Positions 41,558-42,434 of a stretch of 42,434 nucleotides of DNA are shown here, piece after piece. The notes under the pieces are model-generated. The model had not been told where the DNA came from, made no database searches, and was given only the letters and a program-made list of their open reading frames with translations. The stretch's first letter is position 1; each line of letters opens with the position of its first letter. The DNA is from Beijerinckiaceae bacterium (lineage in GTDB: Bacteria; Pseudomonadota; Alphaproteobacteria; Rhizobiales; Beijerinckiaceae): NCBI GenBank assembly GCA_019753285.1, contig JAIELD010000040.1, forward strand, positions 1 to 42,434. Direction: 5' to 3'. A program made the translations under genes and the position numbers.

Positions 41558-42434
41558 CCCTGATTGATCTCGAACAGGCCGGCGCAGCCCATGCCGCCCG
41601 CCACGCACATCGTCACGACCGCGTAGCGCGCCTTGCGACGACGCCCTTCGAGCAAGGCATGGCCGACGAGCCGCGCACCGCTCATGCCGAACGGATGACC
41701 GATCGAAATCGCGCCGCCATTGACGTTGACCTTCTCGGGATCGATTTTCAGCGTGTCGCGGCAGTAGATCGACTGCGATGCAAACGCCTCGTTCAGTTCC
41801 CAGAGATCGATATCGTCCACCGTGAGGCCGTTGCGCTCCAGAAGCCTCGGCACCGCGAACACTGGCCCGATGCCCATTTCGTCGGGCTCGCAGCCTGCCG
41901 AAGCAAACCCGCGGAAGATGCCGAGTGGCGAGAGGCCACGACGCGCCGCCTCCTTGGCCGACATCACGACGCTGGCCGATGCGCCATCCGAAAGCTGGCT
42001 GGCGTTGCCGGCCGTGATGAACTGGTCTTCGCCACGCACGGGCTTCAGCTTCAAGAGGCCTTCGAGCGTCGTGTCCGGCCGGTTGCCCTCGTCCTTGGTA
42101 AGCGTGACCTCCTCCATCCGCGTCTCGCCCGTGACCTTGTCGGTGACGGCCATGGTCGCACTCATCGGAGCGATTTCATCCTTGAAGAGCTGGCGCTGCT
42201 GGGCTGCCGCTGTGCGGCGCTGACTTTCCAATGAAAACGCATCCTGCGCCTCGCGCGAAATGCCGTATCGGCTCGCGACATTGTCGGCCGTCTCGATCAT
42301 CGATGTGTAGATTTCCGGCTTGTGCGCCATGAGCCAGTCGTTCTGCACGAGTTCGCGCTTCACCTGCGGCTGGACGAGCGAGATCGACTCGACGCCGCCG
42401 CCGATGGCGACATCGGCGCCGTCGTTGCGCACAT
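41554..42434 (-). CDS. acetyl-CoA acyltransferase / thiolase (partial, cut by window edge)
   Basis: This is the C-terminal 293 residues or so of a thiolase; its start, with the acyl-forming Cys, lies beyond the right end of the window. Visible parts are GGGVESISLVQP at the edge, NASQLSDGASASVVMSAKEA, LWELNEAFASQSIYC, the active-site His in GGAISIGHPFGMSGARLVGHAL and the base Cys in MCVAGGMGCAGLFE. It condenses or cleaves acyl-CoA in the cytosol. A role in beta-ketoadipate or fatty-acid breakdown is possible; nothing here decides. No start is claimed. Confidence 0.92.
   Translation of the reverse strand, partial: VRNDGADVAIGGGVESISLVQPQVKRELVQNDWLMAHKPEIYTSMIETADNVASRYGISREAQDAFSLESQRRTAAAQQRQLFKDEIAPMSATMAVTDKVTGETRMEEVTLTKDEGNRPDTTLEGLLKLKPVRGEDQFITAGNASQLSDGASASVVMSAKEAARRGLSPLGIFRGFASAGCEPDEMGIGPVFAVPRLLERNGLTVDDIDLWELNEAFASQSIYCRDTLKIDPEKVNVNGGAISIGHPFGMSGARLVGHALLEGRRRKARYAVVTMCVAGGMGCAGLFEINQG

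Noticed and set aside
1..42434. CRISPR arrays, tRNA or rRNA genes, insertion sequences, prophage or attachment sites
   Set aside because: No regularly spaced repeats, cloverleaf-like stretches, transposase or integrase motifs were found.

Overview
The window is GC-rich, gene-dense DNA from a chromosome-like region of an alphaproteobacterium, most likely Hyphomicrobiales (Bosea / Beijerinckiaceae / Chelatococcus-like; this is an inference from gene families, not proven). Supporting signs are the fumC-DUF4169-ribbon-helix-helix trio, a fused PcaD-PcaC protein, an Omp19/Inh-like inhibitor, several polar amino-acid ABC systems and a LOV hybrid histidine kinase. I see 45 protein genes and no rRNA, tRNA, CRISPR array, phage or insertion sequence. 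No gap between genes exceeds about 290 bases.

Layout. 0.1-2.4 kb: an orphan ModA-like binding protein and a cytochrome P450 (minus). 2.5-4.3 kb: fumC with two small companions (plus). 4.3-5.0 kb: an orphan GvpL/F-like gene (minus). 5.0-13.1 kb: a long minus-strand nitrogen-scavenging block: a nucleoside deoxyribosyltransferase-like gene, an agmatinase-type ureohydrolase, a GhrA-like 2-hydroxyacid dehydrogenase, a basic amino-acid binding protein behind a sigma-54-like promoter, two permeases, DUF1684, a proline-racemase-family enzyme with Ser/Thr at the catalytic positions, and an M19 dipeptidase. 13.1-17.1 kb: an unknown membrane protein, pcaDC fusion and pcaB (protocatechuate branch), and an Inh-like protease inhibitor. 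17.3-21.0 kb: NAD(P)HX repair enzyme, LhgO-like FAD oxidoreductase and DUF2891. 21.0-26.7 kb: a cluster around an FCD/GntR regulator, with a PLP enzyme, a ureidoglycolate-lyase-like protein, an amino-acid-type permease and binding protein, and a hydantoinase. 26.7-30.3 kb: a LOV-PAS-GAF-PAS hybrid histidine kinase and a small secreted protein. 30.3-33.6 kb: aldo/keto reductase, GNAT, XRE-cupin regulator, VOC and DUF1428 proteins. 33.7-35.0 kb: a serine-glyoxylate-type aminotransferase. 35.3-41.6 kb: a compact plus-strand operon of a Tat-exported molybdenum hydroxylase (small and large subunits), a monohaem cytochrome c, a flavocytochrome c sulfide dehydrogenase flavoprotein (FccB/SoxF), then SoxX, SoxY, SoxZ and SoxA. 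The right edge cuts a thiolase gene.

The most unusual system is the last operon. It carries the Sox carrier and c-type cytochromes but no soxB or soxCD, its SoxY lacks the usual GGCGG carboxy-terminal arm (it ends A-A-C-T-E-D-S), and the genes follow a periplasmic molybdenum hydroxylase with overlapping start and stop codons. This suggests a SoxB-independent use of SoxXAYZ coupled to FccAB and the hydroxylase. Second is the ureide-like cluster at 18.8-26.7 kb, where a 20-bp perfect FadR-type palindrome lies beside a good -10 box and a related half-site recurs in front of the FAD oxidoreductase. Third is the Ser/Thr racemase-family enzyme in the basic amino-acid block. Neither amino-acid-type importer has an ATPase gene in the window, and both have stem-loops between binding-protein and permease genes.
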